A DNA stretch of 64,000 nucleotides from assembly GCA_963513935.1 (NCBI GenBank), contig OY740765.1, forward strand, positions 115,697,362 to 115,761,361. The letters are read 5' to 3'. The position numbers and the translations under genes were made by a program. The DNA comes from Aphrophora alni (Eukaryota > Arthropoda > Insecta > Hemiptera > Aphrophoridae). Shown piece by piece: positions 49,085 through 63,154 of the stretch. The first letter of the stretch is position 1. Each line of letters begins with the position of its first letter. The notes under the pieces were generated by a model. That model worked only from the letters and a program-made list of their open reading frames with translations. It did not search any database and was not told the DNA's origin.

Positions 49085-49676
49085 TTTTTAAATTAAAGGA
49101 ATATAATTAATTGCATTTGATTTAGTTCACGATACATGCTAATTATACATGTAGGCTATACTTTATCAGTATTTACATACGTGGTTAGTTGATGGTATTA
49201 ATAATTTTGTAATAATTATGCAAGTTTTCGAACAATAATATTAACACTCTTCTACATTAAATTATCTGGAATAATAAACATTCATGGTTAAATAGCAAAA
49301 TATATGTTGTGTAGCTTGTTTGTAAACGTTTCACAGAGTTGCCGCTAGGTAGCGTTGTAGATTGTGTCGTACGTTTTAAAGTTTATAATTAACTATAACA
49401 ATAAAAATTACACACTTTTTAAAGTCTTTATTATCTTTTATATTGTAAAATTATTTATATGGTGAATTCTATTAGTGAAATTAATATTTAAATATTTAAC
49501 TTTTGAGAAAAAAAACATTATAAATTCTATACTCTCACTGAACATTATAACATTATATACATCAGTTTCAATTTACACGTTTAAGGAAATTGACGGTTTT
49601 TATTATTTATTACAAAACTAATTTTTGGAGTGCTCAGCGTTGCTGGGCAACAATAACAGAGTCTTACGTATTATTA
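49085..49676 (+). repeat. R repeat 1 (chimeric)
   Basis: Left part follows the second-position type (AATTAAAGGAATATAATT, ACGTGGTTAGTTGATGG). Right part follows the first-position type (ATATGGTGAATTCTATTAG, CAGAGTCTTACG). All R copies contain GTTGCCGCTAGGTAGCGTTG and GCTCAGCGTTGCTGGGCAAC. Confidence 0.8.
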
Positions 49677-52600
49677 TATAATAAACGTCGTATATTGTGG
49701 ATTTTTTTTTTTCATTTAAAGCTTTGGTAATTAGTGTTAAACTGTTTATAAATAAGCTATATTGTCATGAAAATAGATAGGCTTACGCAGTTATTGCATT
49801 CAAGATTTTGTTAAGGAGTGTTCCAAGATTAGTTGAGAGCCTTGGTAAAATCAAAAATAATAATTTTTTTACCATAGTTTTCAAGTGTCAAAATTACCTA
49901 TTTTTGCGATTTTCGGAACCTTATATAATTTTTTACTCGAAACATATCAATTTTTAAGAAAAATCACAAGAGACGTGTTTTGTTTAGAATGGTCCTGTTT
50001 ACGTAAAACAAATTTTTCCGGAGCAAAAAAAATTTTTCGAATTTGTTTAAAAAAAATTGTTAGGTTTTTGATCCACTTTTGAACCTGGCAACAAGAAGAT
50101 TCGTTCAAAGGGAACCATATCGAGTAATATTTTGCAAAAAAACTGTCATCATATTTTTCCGAACGAGGGCGAAGATACTACATGCATAGTTCATATGCAT
50201 TTTGAAACGTGTGTTAAAGCTTATGATCAACTATATTCATACCTTATGTCCCAATGTTGTAAGTTGTTTTGTTGACATAATTACTGATCCCAACAACAAT
50301 GACCTGATACGCATTATTACAGGAGGCCAGAGCGTCACGCTTTGTGCAGTGACCTTGATGCTACTTAATCTCGCCTGAACGCCACAATTGGTGACGATGG
50401 TGAATTGTTGAAATCAAACGATTTAGCACGGCTTCGAAAATAAACCAAGTTTACAATTCATCTATTAATGTGTTCTTGTTTGGAATGTTTTCATGATAGT
50501 GTTTTTATTCTAAAATACAAGTTGTATGATAGAATAAAACTTGAACACAAATTACATTTAGAATATCAGCTTGTATTCTATTGAGTGATGGGACTGGGTA
50601 AGTACCTTGATGGCCCACAACGATTTGTTTTATAAAGTGATGATAACCGAGAGGTTTTTCACCTTAAAGCGACAAAGAAAACCCCATTTTAAGATTTACT
50701 GAATGTATTCAAACGTCTAAAGAGCGATCTCTTTAGTTCTTAGTTAACTTGCATCTGATGTTGACGAAACAGTTGTAGTGAGAAACACAATAAAATAATT
50801 GAAAGAAGGAGATATTATTTATAAAAAAATAATTAATTTAACCAAAATCTAACGTCATTGACTACAGCCTAATTAGTCTGTGTGGGAATAGTTTTTGCAT
50901 ATTTTATTAATGTTTTTAAAATTTATCTTGATGCAAGTTATCATCACGACTGTAAAGTCGCGTCCTTCAACACACCCATTATGTTAAACCAAGGTTAATC
51001 TGACCTTGATTGAAATGGTGAGATGCCAGGAAATAAAATCAGTCCTGAGAATACTATCGGATTTAATTTATACAGTATACAAAGTATAGACTGAGTTAGA
51101 TTAATCAGCTGTAATGAGACACTTATGGAAACTTCAATAACCAAATGAATGAAAATTTTTGCGAAAAAAAAAACACTTTATTTGTGTAACACAATACAAA
51201 ACTGAGTCATCATTCTCAGGTGTTACATTCGCAGAAACCCTGAACTGTGGAGTCCACCGGTGATGACTTAGTCGTTGAAACGTTGTCTTGTATTTGTGTT
51301 TTCATTCATTTGTTTAGGTTAGTTTAGTAAGTTTGGTAAGCGCAAAAAAAAAATCGAAACCATAGTTTTTGACTGATTTTCACATTCCATTACCTCAGGA
51401 AACTGAAAAATTGATTTTAGACGTTCCATTCGTCCGTCGTCGTTGTCGTCTCTGAATAAGTACAAAAATTAAAATAGCAACATGAATGTTGGTATAGTGT
51501 GCTCATATCAGGAAAAGCGAATTTAAATATCTCAAAATGGCGGCCATTTTAAACAGTTTGTTGTTCATATCTCGTGTTTACTTACAGAAAAATTTGCTCC
51601 TCACGTTAGTGTAATCCCGAGGGAAAATAGCTGGATGTTACTTTTTTTGTCGTGTAATCTTGTGTTAGATCCCTCTCTTTTATCTTTCCTATCAAGTCTC
51701 TCTTGACCAACTTTTGTTCTTTTTGACCTTGAAGCTATTACAGTATTTGAAAACTCGGAATCTTTATTTTACGTTCTTTTATAAAGTTTTTATAGAGGTT
51801 TTACAATTAAAACCAAAAGCAAAGTATATACAATGTTTCCAAAAATTTCAGCAGCTTATTCCTAAAAGGCTTAGTTTTCTATCTAGCCGCCATTTTGTGT
51901 TTTTAACAACAAATTTCTCATTTTTTAACGGTAAATGGTGTGGAGTTGAAATTTTTCATGCTACTTAGTGTTATAAGGACCAATTTTGAGTGAGAATTAA
52001 TCAACCAATTCCCTTTACTCATTTTAAAATGACGGTTTTTTAAACTTTTTACTTCAAATATCTCAAAAACCGCCATTTTACAAAATATTTTCAAGAATCA
52101 AAATGTTTTAAGAAGGAGTAGTTTCGCTGGAGTTGCACTACTATTTTCGTATTATCCGAACGCTCTGAAATGTCTAATAATGGTATACAGAAACAATGAA
52201 TTATTTGTATATTTTGGAATTATATTCATAAAATATTTAAAAACAAATTATCAACCTCTGTTAATGAATGTTTCATAGATAAATTGTCAGACTTTGAAGT
52301 AGGATATACATAATTTTTTTAAATTAAAGGAATATAATTAATTGCATTTGATTTAGTTCACGATACATGGTAAAAATTATACATGTAGGCTATACTTTAT
52401 CAGTATTTACATACGTGGTTAGTTGATGGTATTAATAATTTTGTAATAATTATGCAAGTTTTCGAACAATAATATTAACACTCTTCTACATTACATTATC
52501 TGGAATAATAAACATTCATGGTTAAATAGCAAAATATATGTTGTGTAGCTTGTTTGCAAACGTTTCACAGAGTTGCCGCTAGGTAGCGTTGTAGATTGTG

Positions 52601-53880
52601 TCGTACGTTTTAAAGTTTATAATTAACTATAACAATAAAAATTACACACTTTTTAAAGTCTTTATTATTTTCTATATTATAAGATTATTTATATAGTGAA
52701 TTCAATTAGTGAAATTAATATTTAAATATTTAACTTTTGAGAAAAAAAATTGAAAATTCTACACTCTCACTGAACATTATAACATTATATACATTAGTTT
52801 CAATTACACGTTTAAGGAAATTGAAGGTTTTTATAATTTATTACAAAACTAATTTTTGGAGTGCTCAGCGTTGCTGGGCAACAATAACAGATTCTTACGT
52901 ATTATTAAATAAAACACGTAACCTATGTAGCGTTTAATTAAATCCGCTACGTATTTTTTATTCATAAACATCCTGATTCAAACGAAACCTCAATTTAAAA
53001 CGGTAGCATACACAAATAAGTTCTAGACATGTACTTTGGAAGACCGCCTAAGGCAAGAGAGAGATTCAATCAAGGAGTGTAATATGGGCAATCAGCTGAT
53101 ATGTCTCAGCGCATGTGCTCGGCACTGCGAATCCAAAAAAAAATTTATTGTACATTACGTCTTACAACATGTGACTGACACACGTTTTCTTCTTCTTTTT
53201 AAGGAATTCAGAATTAAAACGAAAGTGCTTAATGTGATTTAAGTCTTAACCTCAGTGATGAGCTAAAATTAACGTGTGTGTACTTCATTTTCATTTGGAA
53301 CTCTTTTTTTTTTCAAAATTAAAATGTGAAAAAAAAACTTTTCGTAGTGCCGTCAGGGCCGTCTCAAATTTAGGCAAAACCTCGCTTTGCTCCAGGTAAT
53401 CAAAATTTCACTTGCTAAATTCATAACCATAATATATTTAAAAATTACATCTTGAGTTCATTATTCTAAATAATTGTATTTCTGACTTAGGCTGTAAGAT
53501 TTTGTTCTCATGTAAAATTTGTATTCTAAGTTCAATTTAAAATTCTTATAAATTTATAGTAGAAATATCTTTGTCATACAACTTAATAAAAATTTTGTAA
53601 CGTAGCTTCAGCATTTTTTTTTTTTTTTTTTTGTAAAAGGCAATGCCTAACATGAACTTAAATTTCATCTTAAAACATGAAAAATCAAGTTGTCTGCCTT
53701 TGTATTTGTGAATATAGTTCTTAACTGGTCGCCGAATGAGGCTACATTAACGTCCATTATAAGAAGCTGAGTGAAATTTGGTCTTCGCCCAACAAAAACA
53801 AAAACTAACTGTGTGAAATGTGAAATCATTATAAACGCAAATCAGACACTTTTTTAAATTTTTTATATTTATTTAGATGG
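49139..53880 (+). repeat. Array unit 1
   Basis: The first unit; its opening R copy has R2-like sequence at its left. A 34-base segment at 49978-50011 has a diverged match outside the array at 49045-49080. Confidence 0.9.
52314..52907 (+). repeat. R repeat 2 (second position in unit 1)
   Basis: Starts TTTTTTAAATTAAAGG; has ATATAGTGAATTCAATTAG and CAGATTCTTACG variants. Copies at 57057-57650 and 61800-62393 are of the same type. Confidence 0.8.
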
Positions 53881-56800
53881 GACATGCTAGATATACATGT
53901 AGGCTATACTTTATCAGTATTTACATACGTATTTAGTTGATGGTATTAATTGTAATAATTATGCAAGTTATTGAACAATGATATTAACACTCTTCTACAT
54001 TACATTATCTGGAATAATAAACATTCATGGTTAAATAGCAAAATATATGTTGTGTAGCTTGTTTGCAAACGTTTCACAGAGTTGCCGCTAGGTAGCGTTG
54101 TAGATTGTGTCGTACGTTTTAAAGTTTATAATTAACTATAACAATAAAAATTACACACTTTTTAAAGTCTTTATTATCTTTTATATTGTAAAATTATTTA
54201 TATGGTGAATTCTATTAGTGAAATTAATATTTAAATATTTAACTTTTGAGAAAAAAAACATTATAAATTCTATACTCTCACTGAACATTATAACATTATA
54301 TACATCAGTTTCAATTTACACGTTTAAGGAAATTGACGGTTTTTATTATTTATTACAAAACTAATTTTTGGAGTGCTCAGCGTTGCTGGGCAACAATAAC
54401 AGAGTCTTACGTATTATTATATAATAAACGTCGTATATTGTGGATTTTTTTTTTTCATTTAAAGCTTTGGTAATTAGTGTTAAACTGTTTATAAATAAGC
54501 TATATTGTCATGAAAATAGATAGGCTTACGCAGTTATTGCATTCAAGATTTTGTTAAGGAGTGTTCCAAGATTAGTTGAGAGCCTTGGTAAAATCAAAAA
54601 TAATAATTTTTTTACCATAGTTTTCAAGTGTCAAAATTACCTATTTTTGCGATTTTCGGAACCTTATATAATTTTTTACTCGAAACATATCAATTTTTAA
54701 GAAAAATCACAAGAGACGTGTTTTGTTTAGAATGGTCCTGTTTACGTAAAACAAATTTTTCCGGAGCAAAAAAAATTTTTCGAATTTGTTTAAAAAAAAT
54801 TGTTAGGTTTTTGATCCACTTTTGAACCTGGCAACAAGAAGATTCGTTCAAAGGGAACCATATCGAGTAATATTTTGCAAAAAAACTGTCATCATATTTT
54901 TCCGAACGAGGGCGAAGATACTACATGCATAGTTCATATGCATTTTGAAACGTGTGTTAAAGCTTATGATCAACTATATTCATACCTTATGTCCCAATGT
55001 TGTAAGTTGTTTTGTTGACATAATTACTGATCCCAACAACAATGACCTGATACGCATTATTACAGGAGGCCAGAGCGTCACGCTTTGTGCAGTGACCTTG
55101 ATGCTACTTAATCTCGCCTGAACGCCACAATTGGTGACGATGGTGAATTGTTGAAATCAAACGATTTAGCACGGCTTCGAAAATAAACCAAGTTTACAAT
55201 TCATCTATTAATGTGTTCTTGTTTGGAATGTTTTCATGATAGTGTTTTTATTCTAAAATACAAGTTGTATGATAGAATAAAACTTGAACACAAATTACAT
55301 TTAGAATATCAGCTTGTATTCTATTGAGTGATGGGACTGGGTAAGTACCTTGATGGCCCACAACGATTTGTTTTATAAAGTGATGATAACCGAGAGGTTT
55401 TTCACCTTAAAGCGACAAAGAAAACCCCATTTTAAGATTTACTGAATGTATTCAAACGTCTAAAGAGCGATCTCTTTAGTTCTTAGTTAACTTGCATCTG
55501 ATGTTGACGAAACAGTTGTAGTGAGAAACACAATAAAATAATTGAAAGAAGGAGATATTATTTATAAAAAAATAATTAATTTAACCAAAATCTAACGTCA
55601 TTGACTACAGCCTAATTAGTCTGTGTGGGAATAGTTTTTGCATATTTTATTAATGTTTTTAAAATTTATCTTGATGCAAGTTATCATCACGACTGTAAAG
55701 TCGCGTCCTTCAACACACCCATTATGTTAAACCAAGGTTAATCTGACCTTGATTGAAATGGTGAGATGCCAGGAAATAAAATCAGTCCTGAGAATACTAT
55801 CGGATTTAATTTATACAGTATACAAAGTATAGACTGAGTTAGATTAATCAGCTGTAATGAGACACTTATGGAAACTTCAATAACCAAATGAATGAAAATT
55901 TTTGCGAAAAAAAAAACACTTTATTTGTGTAACACAATACAAAACTGAGTCATCATTCTCAGGTGTTACATTCGCAGAAACCCTGAACTGTGGAGTCCAC
56001 CGGTGATGACTTAGTCGTTGAAACGTTGTCTTGTATTTGTGTTTTCATTCATTTGTTTAGGTTAGTTTAGTAAGTTTGGTAAGCGCAAAAAAAAAATCGA
56101 AACCATAGTTTTTGACTGATTTTCACATTCCATTACCTCAGGAAACTGAAAAATTGATTTTAGACGTTCCATTCGTCCGTCGTCGTTGTCGTCTCTGAAT
56201 AAGTACAAAAATTAAAATAGCAACATGAATGTTGGTATAGTGTGCTCATATCAGGAAAAGCGAATTTAAATATCTCAAAATGGCGGCCATTTTAAACAGT
56301 TTGTTGTTCATATCTCGTGTTTACTTACAGAAAAATTTGCTCCTCACGTTAGTGTAATCCCGAGGGAAAATAGCTGGATGTTACTTTTTTTGTCGTGTAA
56401 TCTTGTGTTAGATCCCTCTCTTTTATCTTTCCTATCAAGTCTCTCTTGACCAACTTTTGTTCTTTTTGACCTTGAAGCTATTACAGTATTTGAAAACTCG
56501 GAATCTTTATTTTACGTTCTTTTATAAAGTTTTTATAGAGGTTTTACAATTAAAACCAAAAGCAAAGTATATACAATGTTTCCAAAAATTTCAGCAGCTT
56601 ATTCCTAAAAGGCTTAGTTTTCTATCTAGCCGCCATTTTGTGTTTTTAACAACAAATTTCTCATTTTTTAACGGTAAATGGTGTGGAGTTGAAATTTTTC
56701 ATGCTACTTAGTGTTATAAGGACCAATTTTGAGTGAGAATTAATCAACCAATTCCCTTTACTCATTTTAAAATGACGGTTTTTTAAACTTTTTACTTCAA

Positions 56801-58621
56801 ATATCTCAAAAACCGCCATTTTACAAAATATTTTCAAGAATCAAAATGTTTTAAGAAGGAGTAGTTTCGCTGGAGTTGCACTACTATTTTCGTATTATCC
56901 GAACGCTCTGAAATGTCTAATAATGGTATACAGAAACAATGAATTATTTGTATATTTTGGAATTATATTCATAAAATATTTAAAAACAAATTATCAACCT
57001 CTGTTAATGAATGTTTCATAGATAAATTGTCAGACTTTGAAGTAGGATATACATAATTTTTTTAAATTAAAGGAATATAATTAATTGCATTTGATTTAGT
57101 TCACGATACATGGTAAAAATTATACATGTAGGCTATACTTTATCAGTATTTACATACGTGGTTAGTTGATGGTATTAATAATTTTGTAATAATTATGCAA
57201 GTTTTCGAACAATAATATTAACACTCTTCTACATTACATTATCTGGAATAATAAACATTCATGGTTAAATAGCAAAATATATGTTGTGTAGCTTGTTTGC
57301 AAACGTTTCACAGAGTTGCCGCTAGGTAGCGTTGTAGATTGTGTCGTACGTTTTAAAGTTTATAATTAACTATAACAATAAAAATTACACACTTTTTAAA
57401 GTCTTTATTATTTTCTATATTATAAGATTATTTATATAGTGAATTCAATTAGTGAAATTAATATTTAAATATTTAACTTTTGAGAAAAAAAATTGAAAAT
57501 TCTACACTCTCACTGAACATTATAACATTATATACATTAGTTTCAATTACACGTTTAAGGAAATTGAAGGTTTTTATAATTTATTACAAAACTAATTTTT
57601 GGAGTGCTCAGCGTTGCTGGGCAACAATAACAGATTCTTACGTATTATTAAATAAAACACGTAACCTATGTAGCGTTTAATTAAATCCGCTACGTATTTT
57701 TTATTCATAAACATCCTGATTCAAACGAAACCTCAATTTAAAACGGTAGCATACACAAATAAGTTCTAGACATGTACTTTGGAAGACCGCCTAAGGCAAG
57801 AGAGAGATTCAATCAGGAGTGTAATATGGGCAATCAGCTGATATGTCTCAGCGCATGTGCTCGGCACTGCGAATCCAAAAAAAATTTATTGTACATTACG
57901 TCTTACAACATGTGACTGACACACGTTTTCTTCTTCTTTTTAAGGAATTCAGAATTAAAACGAAAGTGCTTAATGTGATTTAAGTCTTAACCTCAGTGAT
58001 GAGCTAAAATTAACGTGTGTGTACTTCATTTTCATTTCGAACTCTTTTTTTTTTCAAAATTAAAATGTGAAAAAAAAACTTTTCGTAGTGCCGTCAGGGC
58101 CGTCTCAAATTTAGGCAAAACCTCGCTTTGCTCCAGGTAATCAAAATTTCACTTGCTAAATTCATAACCATAATATATTTAAAAATTAAATCTTGAGTTC
58201 ATTATTCTAAATAATTGTATTTCTGACTTAGGCTGTAAGATTTTGTTCTCATGTAAAATTTGTATTCTAAGTTCAATTTAAAATTCTTATAAATTTATAG
58301 TAGAAATATCTTTGTCATACAACTTAATAAAAATTTTGTAACGTAGCTTCAGCATTTTTTTTTTTTTTTTTTTGTAAAAGGCAATGCCTAACATGAACTT
58401 AAATTTCATCTTAAAACATGAAAAATCAAGTTGTCTGCCTTTGTATTTGTGAATATAGTTCTTAACTGGTCGATGAATGAGGCTACATTAACGTCCATTA
58501 TAAGAAGCTGAGTGAAATTTGGTCTTCGCCCAACAAAAACAAAAACTAACTGTGTGAAATGTGAAATCATTATAAAGGCAAATCAGACACTTTTTTAAAT
58601 TTTTTATATTTATTTAGATGG
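53881..58621 (+). repeat. Array unit 2
   Basis: A complete internal unit of 4741 bases. Differences from unit 1 include a one-base deletion at about 57813 (CAGGAGTG for CAAGGAGTG), C/G at about 58037, and GATGAATG for GCCGAATG at about 58472. Confidence 0.9.
53893..54419 (+). repeat. R repeat 3 (first position in unit 2)
   Basis: Begins at ATACATGTAGGCTATAC after GGGACATGCTAG; has ACGTATTTAGTTGATGG and a short deletion before TGTAATAATTATGC. The copy at 58632-59160 is of the same type. Confidence 0.8.
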
Positions 58622-61600
58622 GACATGCTAGATATACATGTAGGCTATACTTTATCAGTATTTACATACGTATTTAGTTGATGGTATTAATTGTAATAAT
58701 TATGCAAGTTATTGAACAATGATATTAACACTCTTCTACATTACATTATCTGGAATAATAAACATTCATGGTTAAATAGCAAAATATATGTTGTGTAGCT
58801 TGTTTGCAAACGTTTCACAGAGTTGCCGCTAGGTAGCGTTGTAGATTGTGTCGTACGTTTTAAAGTTTATAATTAACTATAACAATAAAAATTACACACT
58901 TTTTAAAGTCTTTATTATCTTTTATATTGTAAAATTATTTATATGGTGAATTCTATTAGTGAAATTAATATTTAAATATTTAACTTTTGAGAAAAAAAAC
59001 ATTATAAATTCTATACTCTCACTGAACATTATAACATTATATACATCAGTTTCAATTTACACGTTTAAGGAAATTGACGGTTTTTATTATTTATTACAAA
59101 ACTAATTTTTGGAGTGCTCAGCGTTGCTGGGCAACAATAACAGAGTCTTACGTATTATTATATAATAAACGTCGTATATTGTGGATTTTTTTTTTTTTCA
59201 TTTAAAGCTTTGGTAATTAGTGTTAAACTGTTTATAAATAAGCTATATTGTCATGAAAATAGATAGGCTTACGCAGTTATTGCATTCAAGATTTTGTTAA
59301 GGAGTGTTCCAAGATTAGTTGAGAGCCTTGGTAAAATCAAAAATAATAATTTTTTTACCATAGTTTTCAAGTGTCAAAATTACCTATTTTTGCGATTTTC
59401 GGAACCTTATATAATTTTTTACTCGAAACATATCAATTTTTAAGAAAAATCACAAGAGACGTGTTTTGTTTAGAATGGTCCTGTTTACGTAAAACAAATT
59501 TTTCCGGAGCAAAAAAAATTTTTCGAATTTGTTTAAAAAAAATTGTTAGGTTTTTGATCCACTTTTGAACCTGGCAACAAGAAGATTCGTTCAAAGGGAA
59601 CCATATCGAGTAATATTTTGCAAAAAAACTGTCATCATATTTTTCCGAACGAGGGCGAAGATACTACATGCATAGTTCATATGCATTTTGAAACGTGTGT
59701 TAAAGCTTATGATCAACTATATTCATACCTTATGTCCCAATGTTGTAAGTTGTTTTGTTGACATAATTACTGATCCCAACAACAATGACCTGATACGCAT
59801 TATTACAGGAGGCCAGAGCGTCACGCTTTGTGCAGTGACCTTGATGCTACTTAATCTCGCCTGAACGCCACAATTGGTGACGATGGTGAATTGTTGAAAT
59901 CAAACGATTTAGCACGGCTTCGAAAATAAACCAAGTTTACAATTCATCTATTAATGTGTTCTTGTTTGGAATGTTTTCATGATAGTGTTTTTATTCTAAA
60001 ATACAAGTTGTATGATAGAATAAAACTTGAACACAAATTACATTTAGAATATCAGCTTGTATTCTATTGAGTGATGGGACTGGGTAAGTACCTTGATGGC
60101 CCACAACGATTTGTTTTATAAAGTGATGATAACCGAGAGGTTTTTCACCTTAAAGCGACAAAGAAAACCCCATTTTAAGATTTACTGAATGTATTCAAAC
60201 GTCTAAAGAGCGATCTCTTTAGTTCTTAGTTAACTTGCATCTGATGTTGACGAAACAGTTGTAGTGAGAAACACAATAAAATAATTGAAAGAAGGAGATA
60301 TTATTTATAAAAAAATAATTAATTTAACCAAAATCTAACGTCATTGACTACAGCCTAATTAGTCTGTGTGGGAATAGTTTTTGCATATTTTATTAATGTT
60401 TTTAAAATTTATCTTGATGCAAGTTATCATCACGACTGTAAAGTCGCGTCCTTCAACACACCCATTATGTTAAACCAAGGTTAATCTGACCTTGATTGAA
60501 ATGGTGAGATGCCAGGAAATAAAATCAGTCCTGAGAATACTATCGGATTTAATTTATACAGTATACAAAGTATAGACTGAGTTAGATTAATCAGCTGTAA
60601 TGAGACACTTATGGAAACTTCAATAACCAAATGAATGAAAATTTTTGCGAAAAAAAAAACACTTTATTTGTGTAACACAATACAAAACTGAGTCATCATT
60701 CTCAGGTGTTACATTCGCAGAAACCCTGAACTGTGGAGTCCACCGGTGATGACTTAGTCGTTGAAACGTTGTCTTGTATTTGTGTTTTCATTCATTTGTT
60801 TAGGTTAGTTTAGTAAGTTTGGTAAGCGCAAAAAAAAAATCGAAACCATAGTTTTTGACTGATTTTCACATTCCATTACCTCAGGAAACTGAAAAATTGA
60901 TTTTAGACGTTCCATTCGTCCGTCGTCGTTGTCGTCTCTGAATAAGTACAAAAATTAAAATAGCAACATGAATGTTGGTATAGTGTGCTCATATCAGGAA
61001 AAGCGAATTTAAATATCTCAAAATGGCGGCCATTTTAAACAGTTTGTTGTTCATATCTCGTGTTTACTTACAGAAAAATTTGCTCCTCACGTTAGTGTAA
61101 TCCCGAGGGAAAATAGCTGGATGTTACTTTTTTTGTCGTGTAATCTTGTGTTAGATCCCTCTCTTTTATCTTTCCTATCAAGTCTCTCTTGACCAACTTT
61201 TGTTCTTTTTGACCTTGAAGCTATTACAGTATTTGAAAACTCGGAATCTTTATTTTACGTTCTTTTATAAAGTTTTTATAGAGGTTTTACAATTAAAACC
61301 AAAAGCAAAGTATATACAATGTTTCCAAAAATTTCAGCAGCTTATTCCTAAAAGGCTTAGTTTTCTATCTAGCCGCCATTTTGTGTTTTTAACAACAAAT
61401 TTCTCATTTTTTAACGGTAAATGGTGTGGAGTTGAAATTTTTCATGCTACTTAGTGTTATAAGGACCAATTTTGAGTGAGAATTAATCAACCAATTCCCT
61501 TTACTCATTTTAAAATGACGGTTTTTTAAACTTTTTACTTCAAATATCTCAAAAACCGCCATTTTACAAAATATTTTCAAGAATCAAAATGTTTTAAGAA

Positions 61601-63126
61601 GGAGTAGTTTCGCTGGAGTTGCACTACTATTTTCGTATTATCCGAACGCTCTGAAATGTCTAATAATGGTATACAGAAACAATGAATTATTTGTATATTT
61701 TGGAATTATATTCATAAAATATTTAAAAACAAATTATCAACCTCTGTTAATGAATGTTTCATAGATAAATTGTCAGACTTTGAAGTAGGATATACATAAT
61801 TTTTTTAAATTAAAGGAATATAATTAATTGCATTTGATTTAGTTCACGATACATGGTAAAAATTATACATGTAGGCTATACTTTATCAGTATTTACATAC
61901 GTGGTTAGTTGATGGTATTAATAATTTTGTAATAATTATGCAAGTTTTCGAACAATAATATTAACACTCTTCTACATTACATTATCTGGAATAATAAACA
62001 TTCATGGTTAAATAGCAAAATATATGTTGTGTAGCTTGTTTGCAAACGTTTCACAGAGTTGCCGCTAGGTAGCGTTGTAGATTGTGTCGTACGTTTTAAA
62101 GTTTATAATTAACTATAACAATAAAAATTACACACTTTTTAAAGTCTTTATTATTTTCTATATTATAAGATTATTTATATAGTGAATTCAATTAGTGAAA
62201 TTAATATTTAAATATTTAACTTTTGAGAAAAAAAATTGAAAATTCTACACTCTCACTGAACATTATAACATTATATACATTAGTTTCAATTACACGTTTA
62301 AGGAAATTGAAGGTTTTTATAATTTATTACAAAACTAATTTTTGGAGTGCTCAGCGTTGCTGGGCAACAATAACAGATTCTTACGTATTATTAAATAAAA
62401 CACGTAACCTATGTAGCGTTTAATTAAATCCGCTACGTATTTTTTATTCATAAACATCCTGATTCAAACGAAACCTCAATTTAAAACGGTAGCATACACA
62501 AATAAGTTCTAGACATGTACTTTGGAAGACCGCCTAAGGCAAGAGAGAGATTCAATCAGGAGTGTAATATGGGCAATCAGCTGATATGTCTCAGCGCATG
62601 TGCTCGGCACTGCGAATCCAAAAAAAAATTTATTGTACATTACGTCTTACAACATGTGACTGACACACGTTTTCTTCTTCTTTTTAAGGAATTCAGAATT
62701 AAAACGAAAGTGCTTAATGTGATTTAAGTCTTAACCTCAGTGATGAGCTAAAATTAACGTGTGTGTACTTCATTTTCATTTCGAACTCTTTTTTTTTTCA
62801 AAATTAAAATGTGAAAAAAAAACTTTTCGTAGTGCCGTCAGGGCCGTCTCAAATTTAGGCAAAACCTCGCTTTGCTCCAGGTAATCAAAATTTCACTTGC
62901 TAAATTCATAACCATAATATATTTAAAAATTACATCTTGAGTTCATTATTCTAAATAATTGTATTTCTGACTTAGGCTGTAAGATTTTGTTCTCATGTAA
63001 AATTTGTATTCTAAGTTCAATTTAAAATTCTTATAAATTTATAGTAGAAATATCTTTGTCATACAACTTAATAAAAATTTTGTAACGTAGCTTCAGCATT
63101 TTTTTTTTTTTTTTTGTAAAAGGCAA
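58622..63126 (+). repeat. Array unit 3, 3' truncated
   Basis: Runs to GTAAAAGGCAAT just after the T-tract, then departs into unrelated sequence (AGTAGTAAGAGCG). Its T-run at about 59185 is two bases longer than in unit 2. Confidence 0.9.
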
Positions 63127-63154
63127 TAGTAGTAAGAGCGATACTTCACCGCGC

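Larger units (their letters stand above)
49085..63126 (+). repeat. Tandem array of 4.74-kb units, about 2.95 copies
   Basis: Identical landmarks recur every 4743 bases (for example 49885/54628/59371, 51714/56457/61200 and 52737/57480/62223). The units are nearly identical, differing by scattered substitutions and homopolymer lengths. Units start at about 49139, 53881 and 58622; the third stops at 63126, about 240 bases short. Each unit holds two R repeats, a family S tail (50636-50690 in unit 1), a retroelement tail (51115-51310), a family S copy (51613-51790), short palindromes (AAAATGGCGGCCATTTT at 51535) and a T-tract near the end. ORFs are at most 84 codons and look like chance ORFs. No gene recognised. 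Confidence 0.95.

Noticed and set aside
49085..52907. R repeats as LTRs of a retrotransposon
   Set aside because: They lack TG...CA ends, a primer-binding site, a polypurine tract and any gag or pol trace between them, and they alternate regularly in a tandem array.
49885..62727. Repeated 65-84-codon ORFs in the array units as a conserved gene family
   Set aside because: They are identical because the DNA units are near-identical, not because of coding constraint. The 53036/57780/62515 frame is broken by one-base indels between units, and the protein sequences show no domain.
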